A stretch of 64,000 nt of DNA from Rostratula benghalensis (GCA_013399305.1 VXAI01000164.1:931839-995838); one strand, 5' to 3'; positions 38,925 to 52,700 are shown, counted from the stretch's first letter. Made by a program: numbers and translations. The notes: generated by a model from the letters alone, not told the origin.

Positions 38925-41900
38925 ATCATGGATAAGAGGAAAGAAAAATTCTTTCAGCTCTTCAAGTTAGAATTGGTATAATCTAGGATGCAGCCATTAC
39001 AGATGCCTGACTGCAGCAGACTGGTCAAATACACTGAAGTTATTTTAGAGATAAGAGAAATAGCATGGTAATAATTTTATCTGTCCAACATATCATGTGA
39101 CAATTGTTGCAGTGTTATGTTGAAGTAACAAAATCCATGCTTTTTTTTTTTTTTTTTTTTAAGAAGTTTTGGTTTGTTTGTTCCCCAGGAAGGATTGTTT
39201 GTAAAGTTCAACATCTAGTTCTGCAACTGACTGTATTAATCTTGGAAGAGGCACTCTGTTTTCCCATTATTTACATGGTGGGAATAACGCCTGCCAGTAG
39301 AAGTCACTGAAATGCCACTCCAGGTCCAACCTGCTATCCTGGATCCCGTGAGGGACCATGACAGGCACCAAATCTTACAACAGCTTGGAGTGTGTTAAGG
39401 GCAAGCATCACAAGTGTTGCTGTGCAGCACTCCACCAGAGTCCTAAGATCCTCCACGGCATGAAGGTGTCATAAGGTACTGCAGAAAGTGGTATCTTGGC
39501 CCCACAGCTGAACTACAAATGGGGATTTTCATCCTTCACCATAAGAACACATGCAGCAGAAACTTAGATGTGTGAATTATTTTGAACACGTAAGAAGAAT
39601 GGCACTTTTGCAGGACTTTGTTCCGAAAGAAATCTGTTTTCATTTTACCTGAGGATTTATGTTTTAATTTCACCACCAGCTGTGGATAGATAGGTCACTT
39701 TCCTTCATCTAAATGTTTTTTGCACTTCTGAGCATTCTGTGCCTGTCAGGAGAACACGATTAATTTTTTTTTAATTGATCCTGTGCAGTTACAGGGCTTG
39801 TCAGTGCAGGATTCCTGTACGTATGTAACTTCATATGGCGTGTTGCTGGTAACAAATAAACTTTCAGGGCGTCCATCTCATACCCACTTTGAGGCCAAAA
39901 GTATGCAAGCTGTACCTTTGAAATACACATCTTGCCGCGTCATGACTTCAGTTACCAATTTTAATTGTCAAGGAATGACAGCCTGTGATCTGCTTGTTTC
40001 TCCTGAGCAATCTTTCAGCTGGTGGTATCTACTCTATGGCCCGATTAGAAAGGTCAGAAGCTCAAGCTGGAAGAGCAAGTGTATCCTATTCACAACCCTA
40101 CTTATTTCTGACACGTGTCTCAGCCTAAATCAGGTTTGGCTATTTATACAATAAAAATAAAATGCAATAAAAGGAAAGAGAGTACAGACTCACATGCAAG
40201 CTTGTTTGTACTTTCAAGTGGTCCCCCCAGGTGCTACCCTCCCATCTCCCACTCCCCAGATTTACAAATTTTCCCAAAATAAAATTTCCACAAAAAAATG
40301 ATGGTTTATTGGAGCAGACTAAATGATGTAATGCTTAGACACTGTATTTGTATTAACAATGCCATTGCAGAGGTACATTAAATGACAGATGGATTTTTTT
40401 TCTGCCTGCAATTAATTCTTAAGCACAGGAAATAAATGACAAAAAGGATATTTGATGCTTTCCAAGTCACATAGCTTTGACAGACTATAAAAGATCTTGT
40501 ATATCAAATAATGTAAATATAATTTCAACTTTTTGCCTTGCTGAATTCACTTTGTGCTTCTGAATTCTCCTGAAGCTATAAAGAATTATAAATTATTAGA
40601 GCTTGAGAAGTACAAAAGTTGATCAGATTCCTAACAAAAATGTAGAGACAATCATTACAAAATACTGTCCTTTAAAAAGTATACCATATTAACTTCCTTT
40701 GACTCACAGCATGACTGGCAGCTGCAGAGCTGGAATAACACTATAAAAAAACTTAAGAAGCTATATCAAACAGATCCATTCCGTTATCCATTTTTCTTTT
40801 CTCATTTCCTATCAATACATCTCTCCTTACAGTACCATTGTGTCTGTGCAGTGGATATCCCAGATGTCACATATATTTCTCCTTTTTCTGTCTTTAACCT
40901 TTATCAGAATTGTCACTAACCAAATATTTTGGGTACTGTATTAAATTTAACCCAACAATGTTGATTAAACTGCATTGATAGTGGTTGGCTTTTGTTTTTA
41001 AAGTTGTCCTGAATGGAATTATAGACACCACTAAAGACAAGACACGTGACATATGCATATTTACAAAACATTCCACCAGATGGATTATGCATGAATGCCA
41101 ACAAGCAATCACATCACTAAATTTTTTGATAAAAAAATGCCTGCCATTTCTTAGCACTGTGGCCAACAACATATTTGAACAAGCAACAGGTTCAATGGAT
41201 CCACAACCAATAGAAAAAGATCCAGACAACCATTTAAATACATTTCCATAATAGGTTATATGTATTAAAATCAAACAAAACCAAACCTCAATGCATCATG
41301 ATCAATTTTTCTGTGCACATCAGACCCACCTACTGAGTGTTTGCACCTATATCCCTGGAGGAACATGGCATCTTCAACCTAATGCATTAACAACCATGCA
41401 CATACAAATGCTTTTATGCATATTCCACAAGAGACTTCTCACCCACAGGACAAGATAGACAGTACAACATATCAAACAGCCTTTCTTAAATCCTACTTAC
41501 CATCATCTTGATAAAAAAAAAAAAATGCATTATGCTAATATACAATCAGTTTTTTTTTCTTTAAAAAAATAAATGAAAATAATTGCTCAAACAGCAAGTT
41601 ATCAGATGTATTCTCCAGAGTTCTTTACTGATCAGTCAAACAAATACAAATTAAAACAAAACCAAATAAAATGCAGTCCTTTATTTAAACAAGAACAGAT
41701 GAGCAAGATGACTTCCTGGCAGTACCACAAGCCATGGACTGTCACAAACTTAGTGCAAGAACTTGGCATGGATTAGAACTGAGCACCTGAGAGCAACCAG
41801 CAATCTACAAGGATGCAAGTATTTTGAAGAAATTCTGGATGAGCCATGAAAGAGCAATTTCACTTCAATTGCTTGTGGGGAGTGATCTGGCAGAGGTCAG

Positions 41901-42205
41901 CATCAAGACTGGAAAAAAAGAGTACTGAATTACACAAATATATTCTGTCACAAAATTTAATTTTGCTGGCTGACCAAATATTTACCAGTTACATAAGACA
42001 AGGTAATGAAGCAGACCTACCCTCTTCTCCTGTAGGAACACAGAAGTAACTGGTGGGAAGCTTCATGAATAGCTTTGCTTTGGCACCAGGTTGTGCTTTG
42101 AAGCTGAGCTCTAACGTGGAGACCTGCTGCAAAGCCTGTGCTTTATTCACGTAAGCAAAACTTTCAAAGAAAGACTTAAAATCTTCTAACCGTATCAAAA
42201 ACGTT

Positions 42206-42211
42206 TTTATT
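42206..42211 (-). promoter_or_regulatory. Candidate RRP1B polyadenylation signal (AATAAA)
   Basis: This is the first canonical AATAAA I find downstream of the RRP1B stop, about 1.38 kb away. A nearer variant ATTAAA lies at 43222..43227, about 365 nt after the stop. Which is used cannot be told from sequence. Confidence 0.25.
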
Positions 42212-42518
42212 TTCTTTTGCTCTCCCCTTCCTCATAGCTTCCCCTCAGAATACATCAATGGTCTCTCCCAGCAGTACACCACATTCTTTACCAAAGAAGC
42301 AAAGAAAAACCAAAACATGCACAGTAGTAATAAAATTTTCAAATAAAACCTTAATGCAAGGAAATGCTGCAGAAAGAATTCTTCCAGTTCTACATCAAAA
42401 TCAAGCTGTCTGGGCTGTAAAGTTTTACTCTGTATTGAGAGGCACCAAAACCTTTAGAAAGAGATGCCTGTCCTAATCAAAGCCCCACTGCACTACTCTC
42501 TTTCGGACAACCCCTGGT

Positions 42519-42702
42519 TACAGAATCACAGAACATCAGGGATTGGAAGGGACCTTGAAAGATCCTCTAGTCCAATCCCCCTGCCCGAGCAGGAACACCT
42601 AGAGCAGGTCACACAGGAACGCGTCCAGGCGGGTCTTGAACGTCTCCAGAGAAGGAGACTCCACCACCTCTCTGGGCAGCCCCTTCCAGTGCTCCGTCAC
42701 TG
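42519..42702 (-). mobile_element. CR1 LINE, 3'-end fragment, minus orientation
   Basis: In plus orientation it begins with the 3' end, acagaatcacagaacatcagg, then gattggaagggaccttgaaa and the gacctgctc/gtcttgaacgtctccagag segments, and stops at gctccgtcac. It lies about 0.9 kb downstream of the RRP1B stop codon, in the same sense as RRP1B, so it may be part of the 3' UTR. Confidence 0.92.
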
Positions 42703-43589
42703 AATGAGATGTGAGTTCTGGTAAAATGTGGTGATGCCAGCCACTGAAGTAGAAAAGGAGGAGCCTTGTCAGCCCCTCAGGGAAGGCAGCAGTGTGGGTC
42801 AGGGGGCGACCCGCAAATACCAACATTTTCTCTCGTGTGAAACCATTATTTCAGTCACATGAAGTAGAAGGAGCCAGCTTAAAATATGACAAGCGTAAGC
42901 CAGCTTTGGCACTTGTGTTACTGAAAAGCAATGTGGTGACTGTTCCCAACTCAGCAAAAAAACAGCTGTGAAGGCTTATTTGTAACAGTGACCACTTGAG
43001 CAGCTAGGCATTTCTTATCCCAGGGAAAGCTTGCTTCCTGCCTATGAAGCTACTAAAGTCCAGCTGTTATTAGAGACATGAGGTAATCATTATTTCCAGA
43101 AGAATTAACAGGATGCCAAGGGTGACACACAAAAAATGATGGGGCAAAGTCTTAAAATACATGAACTAGGAGGTTTAAAATCTACATTGTCCTTTTACGT
43201 TTTAAGCCCAATGAAAGACAGTTTAATAGTGTGAAGTAAAAGTATTCTTAAACTGGCTCAAAAAACCCCACAACACTGGAATAATCAAAACTCGAATATT
43301 CCTTAATTAAATTAACACTTCTCATGGGAACGATGTGGGCAGAGACCATACTTTTTGTAGACTGAACCTGAGCAGAGACTGGATTTTTTTTTCTTTTCTG
43401 TAAGTACACAAAACAACTATTTCAAGATACAGCTGAAGTGGTGTCAAAATAGCAATGACCCAGGTCACAATCTGAATTTTGTATATACAATTTGTATTAA
43501 CTTAAAAAAATAAAGAAGTTCAAAATACCACCAGAGAACATTCTAGGTTAGCAAAATGTCCTGTACAAAAGTAGGCCACATCTGTTGGT

Positions 43590-43780
43590 TTAAAATAAGT
43601 CCACACCAGTTGGTCTCTTCTTTGCTGCTATAGTAAATGGTTTCTTCTTTTGAGGCTGTCCTGCTGGGGTTCCTGTGGGTGACTTCAGCACCCCATGACG
43701 GGGTTTCTGTTCAGGATTGAAAGCCACACGGGAGGGTCCTTCTGGGCTCACTAATATACTTTTGTCAGTCTTCTTAAACT
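43590..43780 (-). CDS. RRP1B: RRP1B exon 16, C-terminus and stop
   Basis: This exon has acceptor ttcaacag. Its 191 coding bases begin [20 protein letters not shown] and end RPTGVDLF followed by TAA at 43592..43590. KSIL is a SILK-type second PP1 docking motif. [20 protein letters not shown] is nearly the human sequence. The last residues (human RAMDFF) are also similar. Confidence 0.96.
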
Positions 43781-46700
43781 CTGTTGAAAAGCAAGCAAAC
43801 AAGTTAAAAGAAATACAACTCAGGGAATAACTAGGCCCAACAATCTACAGTGGAATTCCCCAGACCTGGAAGGCTGCTTTAGATCTCTATCACTAAGGAC
43901 TAGAAGCCTAAGACTGCCGAAAAAATTCAGAGAGTGGTAGAACTCTTAGCAGAGTTCTTTGCAGAATGGGATCTGTTGCACAGGGGCTGTGAACCATCCC
44001 CCATAGTTTCACAGACCACCAGAGACTCTGGGCCTACTCCTCAGAAACAAGTGTTCCAGCTGTCCTGAAGAACACCAGACTTTCGTTTGAAAGATGACGA
44101 TGGGTAAGAAGTGGGTCTACTCTGACTGTTAAAAAGCACTGCTCTAGAGACTTTTTGTTATCCCTTCTGCCAGCAGGTAGGCATTTATTTCTCTCTGTGC
44201 AGCTATGTTATATTAACATAGACATATATATATCTAAACCCACTATTCTCCTTTGAACGTGGCTTACAGCACGCCTCAGAGAGTTAAAAAAAAATATTGC
44301 AAAATTAATACATGGAATAAGCTTTCATGCTATGGAGCAAGACATTTATTTAGCAGGGAAAACACTGCTTACAAATGGGATCCAGAAGAGAACTGACATT
44401 TATCTACTCATTACCATTAATAAACCACAGTCAGCCAAGATGAAACTAAAGCTCTGCTATGAAACAGCCCGAGCTCATCAGCGTATCAGCACCTTTGGCC
44501 TGGGAAACAGAAGTCAGCAATGAAGACTGTGAAGTGCACGTGCTTCCCTAAGAGGTGCCCTATAGAACAGGCAGCTCCAAAGGGAGAGCCCCATGGCTCT
44601 GCTGCACTGTTTTCTATCCATAAGGCCCCTTCTGCAAGTCAGTAATGCAGCACCCTGGGATCATGCAAGCCTAGCTGTTGGGACAAATGTCCTGAACCTT
44701 CCCATCTCCTCTGGACAGGAACTTGAGGATGGTTTATAAACTATATGCAAATATTGAGACAAAAAAATAAATATCCCCAAACGGATCAGAACCATCCCAT
44801 TTCAGAGAGTTGAAGAGTATAGGTGTGTTTCAGTGTGTACAATTTCCTCCTTCAGCTACCAGAGAGACTGCTGGAGACACACAGATGCATTAGACTCACC
44901 TGCAGTCATGTTTTTATTCAAGCCAAATGTGACTTTTTTGGAGCTGGACGGCTGCAGCTTGTTCAGCTGAAAAGTAAAATAAAGGCATGAAGCAAAATAA
45001 TACTTTATTACAAATTCTTTTACCTGTATCCCATCACAACCAATGCAAAGCAGCCTTCTTCCTTCATTTGATTTAGAACTTCCCAATCCTCTAGCAGTGA
45101 CCCCTGATAAGACAGCACTGTTTTTCTAGCCAAAAGCAAACATATTCCATTTGTAGAGAAATCACATATTCTCCTTAACATCATTACATAATTCAACAAC
45201 AAACAAGAAGATATTTGTGTATTAAATACACCGGCCACAGACCTCAAAGTGCAAAGAGGGCTTGAAAAGATATTCTATGTTAAAAAGGTTTAGAAAAGAG
45301 GGCAGTCTTTTGAAGCCTTGCACTGTTGCTTGCCTCCACAAATGGGAAGAAACGGAACCTCCAAGTCCCTTAGCAAGGCTGAAAGGCAGTTCATGCTTTT
45401 GCTTTCGCCTTCTTGCAGAATGAGAAGGTTCAGGATGGTGTCCTTTCAACGGGAAGGTATTTTTTAAAGCAGGGGGGAAAAAAAGATTTCAGAGATGCCT
45501 ACAACTCATTTTCTGAAACTCCGAAGCCACATGTGACTCTGTCTACAAGGAAATGCAACAGCATTTCCAGTTTAATCTGCCCCTATTAGGAGACTAAAGC
45601 AGACTGGAAAAGAGAGCAGCAGAAAGGCCATGCCCTTTGCTGGGGCAGGTAGCTTGGGAAGAGACCTGTGCCCAGACTCAGCTGCCATCTGTGAGATGAC
45701 ATTACCTGCATGGATGCCCTGGTGGAAGAGATGGTGCTTCTGGCTTTCCGGAAGAATACTCCCTTTGGTACAGTCGGTTTTTCAAATTTTACAAAATCAC
45801 TCCCTGGTTTTCCTTTCTTTTTCTTTAATGGTGATATGGCAGCACTGCTGTCCTATGAAGGAGGGAAAGGAAAAAAATGATTAGTACAAAAAGTCTGTAG
45901 TTAACTATTCCTAGTAAAGTCATCAGTGCTGAGAGCTTACCACGCAGTTTCTGTAAATATTGGCAGAGCTGAGAGACAGACAGTTGGTACTCACATAAGC
46001 TAATCATCATGGATAACTCTCAGGAGTTAGTTTTGCAGTTAGCATGACTGAAAACAGAAGTTTAAGTAGGCTCTGTGCTGAACTAGGAAGGCCATTGCAA
46101 AGCAAAGAAGGAAGAACGTGTAATGCATTTGCCCAGCCCATCAGAGTGCAAAGGAAAATGTTTTCTTCATGTGCCTGAGGCTGCCTTACAATCAACCCAC
46201 CTCTCCTGCACACGTGTAGATTTTTTTTTCCCTTGCCCTTAAGCAAAATTTCTTCTGTGGTACCTCTGGATGCATAAGATACTCAGCTAATGAACAAACC
46301 CAGCTTTAGGCTAAGATGGAGACTTTGGAGAAAAGAAAAAAAAAAAAAAGTGTGGAGTGTGAAGTCTGTCTATACACTCAAAAATCCAGCTACTGCGTAT
46401 TGCTACTAGTCTGCCATCTCAAATTCATACTGAGGATTGCCACTTAAAGCAATCCTGCTCTCCAGCACAGGGAATTCTTAGGACTTGTACCAGCAGTGCT
46501 GCTAATGAAGTGCACCACTCCAGAGCTTTGCAACCTTCTGTCTATGGGCCCCTAAAAATCTGCAGACTACTGTGAGAGGGAATTCAGCTATGCTTCACAG
46601 CAACCTACAAATGTGAAGTTCCAAAAGGAGTTCACAGCCGTGCTGTGGAAAATGTCCAGGGGATGTGTCCTCTTTCAATTTGCAAATCACTTCTGCTTTA

Positions 46701-49700
46701 CATAAAGTAAAAAAGCCCAAGTCTTTTAGCTTCCTGAATTCTTGAGACAATTGTGAAATAACGCTGAACTTGTCTGACTTTTCCCCTTCTCCCCCTCCTC
46801 CTCCCTCTTCATATTTGAAGCTAATTCTTTGGAGGTGTGTGTTGTCTTTGAAATCAAGAATCAAAACACATCCCTCATGATTTCTGAGACCAGTGTTACA
46901 TAACTAAAACCAGGAAATACAACAGCATGTTATTCCTCAAGCAATGAAAACAAAATTAGCAAAGCCTAATGTCCGCCACACTTGTGCATTTTAGCTTTAC
47001 CCTGCCCTCTTCTTTCTTGTACCAATAACTCTCCTCCTGACTCAACTTCCAAATTTCACTCCTTGTCTCTGTCTCCCTATCCCCCCCCGCCCCTCAACAC
47101 ACACATATACATGCAGCTACCTGGACTGGGCAAGAAACAGCAAATGCTATAGTTTCTTTGGAATTAGGCATGGCCTGCTAGCCCATGCAGTGTGGTGCTG
47201 GTGGCATGATGCTGCTGCCTTTCCCTCGGTGATTATGCTAATTTGTGCCAACAGCTAATTACCACGAAGCTCCCAGGAACTTCATCTTGAATCTACCACA
47301 CATCTTTGAACCTGCTGGTCAGATGCAGCCAAGTTTTACAAACAGAGGCAGAGGTGGCATAATTATATTTTCTTAGAAACTAAGCTTAGAAACTGGTTGG
47401 ACTAGAAGATCTCAAAGGCCCCTTCCAACCCAGACAATTCTATGATTCTAAGCTTTCATAGGGAAAGAAAGAAGAGGTGTGCAACACAGTATTTAGGCAA
47501 CAGAAGAAAAAGCAAGAAATGAGCAGTTAAAAGCATTTCAGTGGCAGGAGAGGGAAGAACCCCTGCACTCTCTTAGCCATGCTACCAAAAGTATATAATG
47601 CAAAATGCTTCTTGACTCTCAAACTGATGAGCAAAATTAACCCTGTTCTACTTCTTGACAAAGAGCAAATAGGGGGGAAGTGGGAGGGCAGAGGGAAAAC
47701 TTGCTCCCCAAGTGCAAGGCATAGAATTCTGGAGCAGACTACAATCAGACCTTTCCTAGTGGAAAAATCAGTACTTTCTTTATAAGAAACTGGACCATTC
47801 TCAAATGTGATCTTACAGCCACTGATGACATTGAAGGTCACAGTATCATATTATCTGTTTACTCTTTCCTCAAATACTTTCCCATACAGCACTAACAATC
47901 TGTGTAACATTTAAGAGAAATGACCCAGCGAAAGAAGCCCCTACAGGAATTGCTGTGGGCAAATTCACAAGGAGCTTGTATTTATTGAAGTGTGGCTGCT
48001 GCTGCTGAAAAAGGGATGTTCCGTCTTCCCATTCTACTATTCTCAACCTTTTGCCAAAATATGCTCTGTGAACACGCTGTAAGCTGACCCAGAGACTCAA
48101 TGCAAAAGAATAATTAACCCAGGGACCAAAAAAATAGAAGACACCCCCACATCAGAACAACCCAAGTTTCAGCTAGACGAGTCTTTTCAGCCAAGTAACC
48201 GGCACAGGCTTTAGTGTCATTGTGCGGGAGGGTGTAAGACCATGGAGCTGGGTGTGGATTTATGGGGAACTGAGTTCTTTTTGGTGACGATGTATGATGA
48301 CATCAGCAGCCACAACCAGCCCCTAAAACTTCACAGTCACAAAGCTAAAGCTAAATTTGAAAATAACCCGGGCAGTTCTTCTGAAGAAGGCAGAAAAAAG
48401 AATGATATACGTACCGCCTTCCTGCTTTTTTTGCATGCAGTTTCCAGAACTCCATTGGTTTCGACGGAGTTTAGCACCTCTTTTACTTTTCTTTTCTTTT
48501 TCAAGGTTGGTGCTTTCTGGCTGGAGACTTTCATCCCTTCCAAACCAACTACCTTTGTCTTGGTCTTCAATTTGACCTTTCTGGAGGGTGCAGATTCAGA
48601 GCATCCATCTTCTGACAGGGTCCCCTTCTTGGATTTCACGTCCATTTGCTGTAAATGGGTATCCCCATTCACCAAGACAACTCCTGCTTTCTGTTTCTTT
48701 TTCACAACCTTAGGGGTTAACGCTGTGACAGATGGGCTGACATCCTCTGCCTTACTGGCATTAGCTGGTCCATTGCGACATGGTGGTTTCACAGGAACAT
48801 TTTGCCCTTTCAGATTCATTTTCTTCAACTGACTCTTTTTACTCTCTTCTGCGTCTTTTTGACTGTTCTGTGCAGAGATACTGTGATTTTCTCCGGTGTT
48901 AGTTACTACGTTTGGGGTCTCATTTGCCTCATTTACTTGCAATTTTTTTTTCTTCCTTTCCTTGTTATTTTCTGGCACCTTTCCCTGGCTAGAAACATTA
49001 GATCCAGATGTTTCAGCTATTCCTTCCTCACAATTTCCATCAGCTGTTCCAGAATCAGCACTTGGGCTGCCCCTCTTCCTTTTTTTCCTCTTCTTCTGGG
49101 AAACTGATGCCTCTTTCGCACTTGACATCTCTTGTTCGTCCTCTAAATCCACCCCAAAAAGAATGTCATATAAACATATATGTGAAACACAAAGGTACTT
49201 TCAACAACTGAATTATATTCTTTTTTTTGTTCCTTTTTAATTTTTCCTTTCTTTTAAAATAGACATACCTTTTCCCTGCTACCAGCCAACACAACAGTTT
49301 TACTATTACAGCTGGTCAGGATACTGCATTCCTCTGATGCCTGGCCTAATTAATGTTTTGCTGATCTTGCCGTGTCACAGCTAACATCTAAGCCATTCCT
49401 TGTGGTAACCCTGTTTTGTATAGCAATATAGCTAGAAAAAAATGTTATTAGCCAATAATGACAACTCAGGGGTTCAGTAGCTAGGCGAGACATTTCTGGG
49501 TATGATTTGGCTTGTGCCACATCAATATAAGCCGTGATGCTAGAGATGCATGCACCTGATTCTCAGTAACTCTCCTCACCTTTCCAGAAACACCCCCAAT
49601 TTCCTGTATTTCAACAGTCATGCTATTTTGACATGACTGACCTGCTTCGGCTTTCCTACGGTAGATGGAACTGCTCAGTGGAGCAATGCAAACAACTGCT

Positions 49701-52700
49701 TCCAGATTTGCTTTTGATTTGAGATGTTTGAGCTGATGCTTGCCTCAAAAATTGGTAACAAAATCGGATACAAATCAGCAGATGCTGAACAACAGGTTTG
49801 CCTTCTCCAGAACAGTATGTGATATTTTGCCAGGTTACACAAGTGACTGTGGAGTGTCCCCTTCCAAAGGTTGATCTTGCCCTACCTACCTTTTTCTTTT
49901 TCCAACTTGGTTGTCTCCCAAGGCTTGACAGCCTTTTTCTTTCGCCTTCCCCGGCTGAATTCGTCATCATCTTCATCTGTAGAAACATCTTCAGGAATAT
50001 CCTGAGGGAAGATTCCTGTTGAGGAGGAAGGATAAGATATCTGAAAACTAACAGTTCTACTTCTATTAACAGTTATGCTGTTCATATACAGCAGAACTCT
50101 CACAGAAAGAAAATCAACTCCTTGTTCCCCACTCAAACTGAAAGAAAATCATTCAAGCCATTCCGATTTTGGTAAACAGGATCCTTTGTCATGTAGGAAC
50201 AAAGTACAGGGTTGCTCAAATTATGAAGGGGATTTGGCCATCTCACCAAAACCACGTAATGTGTCTTAATGAGATTAAAAACACCCAAAATGGTATGCTT
50301 GAAATATACATTTAAAAAAAAATAATTGCAATACATGTATACACATTGTATGGGACCGTTATATATCCTTTAATGGAAAGAAACTACTGTCGCTGTGCGC
50401 TGCTCAGTCCTTACCTTCAGCTAGGTCCTGGAACCTGGAGGTTGGGAGGAAGGGAGAGAAGGAAAAACAAAACAGTATTACTGATTTAGTACCCATAATA
50501 ACATTAGCAGCACAGTACTTGGTTCTGTCAAAATAAGAGCAACGTAACTTGCACAGTAAGTTAGAAAGAGCTCATTCCCGAAGAGATGATCTGCCTCGGA
50601 AATTCAAAAACTCAAACCAAATCACTGAAAGACCTGACAAGAGAGCAATTTAACACTTCTCCCTTTTCTGTAACTTGCATCACACAGAATCTGATGTCAC
50701 ATTCCTGCAGTACAAATCCACCCAGTGCAAATACACCTCAGCTAACTGCAGTTGTCTAGTACCAACGAGGAACAGTAGCACAGGCTTCAAGCACCTTATG
50801 CATGTTAACCAGGGCTGTGAGATAAGCATGACACTGTCACCAGGACAAGTGAATGTGGAAAGAAAGCAAAGTAAAAGTTGTTCAGGACAAAGAGGCACAT
50901 GCAAGGTGTATTTCAACAGAACTCACTTTTTGACCAGCTTGTACAGACGCTTTCTGTTACGGGAAGGAGTATTTTTCTTGCTCGCCAATTCAAAGAGTTT
51001 GTCAGCAACAGCCTTATAATCAAACTGTTGGAGGAAAGTGTGATACAGCTTTTCTTAGCTTATTCATGCAAGATAACCCAATGTGATTGATGTTATCAAC
51101 ACTTTAAGTAAGCATACACATCTTTTAAACAGCCACTTTCTTTAATCCCAAAGTGTTTTTTCTCTGTAGAAATATACATCCCCTTCACACTTGTGTACTA
51201 ACCTTTAGAGATCACAGAAGGGGTTAGGGTTGGAAAGGACCTTAAAGATCATGTAGTTCCAAGCCCCCTGCCATGGGCAGGGACACCCCCCATAAACCAG
51301 GTTGCTCAAAGCCCCATCCAGCCTGGCCTTGAACACTTCCGGGAATGAAGCATCCACAACTTCTCTGGGCAACCTGTTCTAGTGTCTCACCACCTTCACA
51401 GTAAAGAATTTCTTCATATTATCTAATCTACATCTCCCCTCTTTCAATTTAAAATCATTACCCTTGTTCCCTGATAACGAGTCCCTCCCCCCCTCTCCTG
51501 TAGGCCCCCCTTTAGGTATTGGAAGGCTGCTGTAAGGTTTGCCCAGAGCCTTCTCCAGGCTAAACAACCCCAATACCCTCAGCCTGTTTTCAGAGAAGAG
51601 GTGCTCCAGCCTTCTAATCATCTTTGTGGCCCTCCTCTGGACTCACTCTAACTAGTCCATGTCCTTTTTATGTTGGGAGCCCCAGAGCTAGAGACAGTAC
51701 TCCCAGTGGGATCCCACAAGAGAGGAGTAGAGGGGCAGAATCACCTCCCCCAAGCTGCTGGCCACACTGCTTTTGATGCAGCCCAGGATGTGGTTGGCTT
51801 TCTGGGCCACCAGTGCACGCTGTTGGCTCGCATTGAGCTTCTCATTCACCAGGGCTACTCTCAATTCATTCTCTCTCAGCCTACATTTGTACCAACAACA
51901 GGTTTGCCCCAACCCAGGTGCAGGACTTTGCACTTGGCCTGGTTGAACTTCATGAGATTCCCGTGGGCCCACCACTCAAGCCTCTCTAGGTCCCTCTGGA
52001 TGGCATCCCCCACCTCCAGCATGATGATTAACAGAAGAGTTGAACTCAGTATCACTTTCTCAAACATTCTTAATTCTTACTTAAGAGAGAAGCCAACCAA
52101 CTTCAAAGCCCCCGCAAATATTTAGCCAAGTATCAGATTTCAAGTGTGTCACGTCCAAATTCTTGCTTAAAAGCCACAGATGTGTGAAGCATATCTACAT
52201 GCATGTGTGTTTGATGGGTGGATCTGTCAAAGACACCACACTGCGCTGGAGGTGGGTCTAAGAACAACCCAAATTGCAACGTGTTACCCCCATCATCCAT
52301 TACTTTTGCTCTTACTGTGAAAGAAACTTACACTACTGCTTTACCACCCACAGTAACTTGGCTTTTACCATACATTTTTGAACTTTTGAAACAGGAAAGG
52401 AGGAGCAGAAAAAAGAAAGCATGAGAACGAAGAATTCAGGCATGGATTTACTTTCTTATTAACTACTCGCAGAGTACATATTACATAAATACCACCTTAT
52501 TTTAGAGCAGGAGGAGATTAAAATGTTGTAACATGTTTATCTGAATACCATCCTTTACTTCTGTACCTCTTGAAAGGGATGGGGGAAAAAAGAAAACAGA
52601 GGGTATCAGCATGAGCAAGTAAGCTACAAACCTGCAGAACAGTCCCGATCCCATCATCTGCATTTTCATCAACACCCTCTGTTTTTTCAGAGGTCTGTGC

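Larger units (their letters stand above)
26900..43589. other. PDXK-RRP1B intergenic region
   Basis: These 16.7 kb lie between the PDXK promoter and the RRP1B stop codon. Apart from CR1 fragments at 27718, 31036, 36137 and 42519, homopolymer runs (A24 at 29786, T near 35229 and 39140, C19 at 38906) and the likely RRP1B 3' UTR at its right end, I see no supported gene. The longest open frames (28995..29507 plus, 35177..35653 plus, 40894..41274 minus) show no recognisable domain. Confidence 0.75.

Noticed and set aside
48242..49240. Plus-strand open frames of up to 196 codons
   Set aside because: They lie antisense to RRP1B exon 13, whose lysine codons (AAA/AAG) read as Phe/Leu on the other strand and avoid stops.
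51670..52125. Open frames of 95 to 151 codons
   Set aside because: They are parts or antisense of the CR1 ORF2 remnant, not a host gene.
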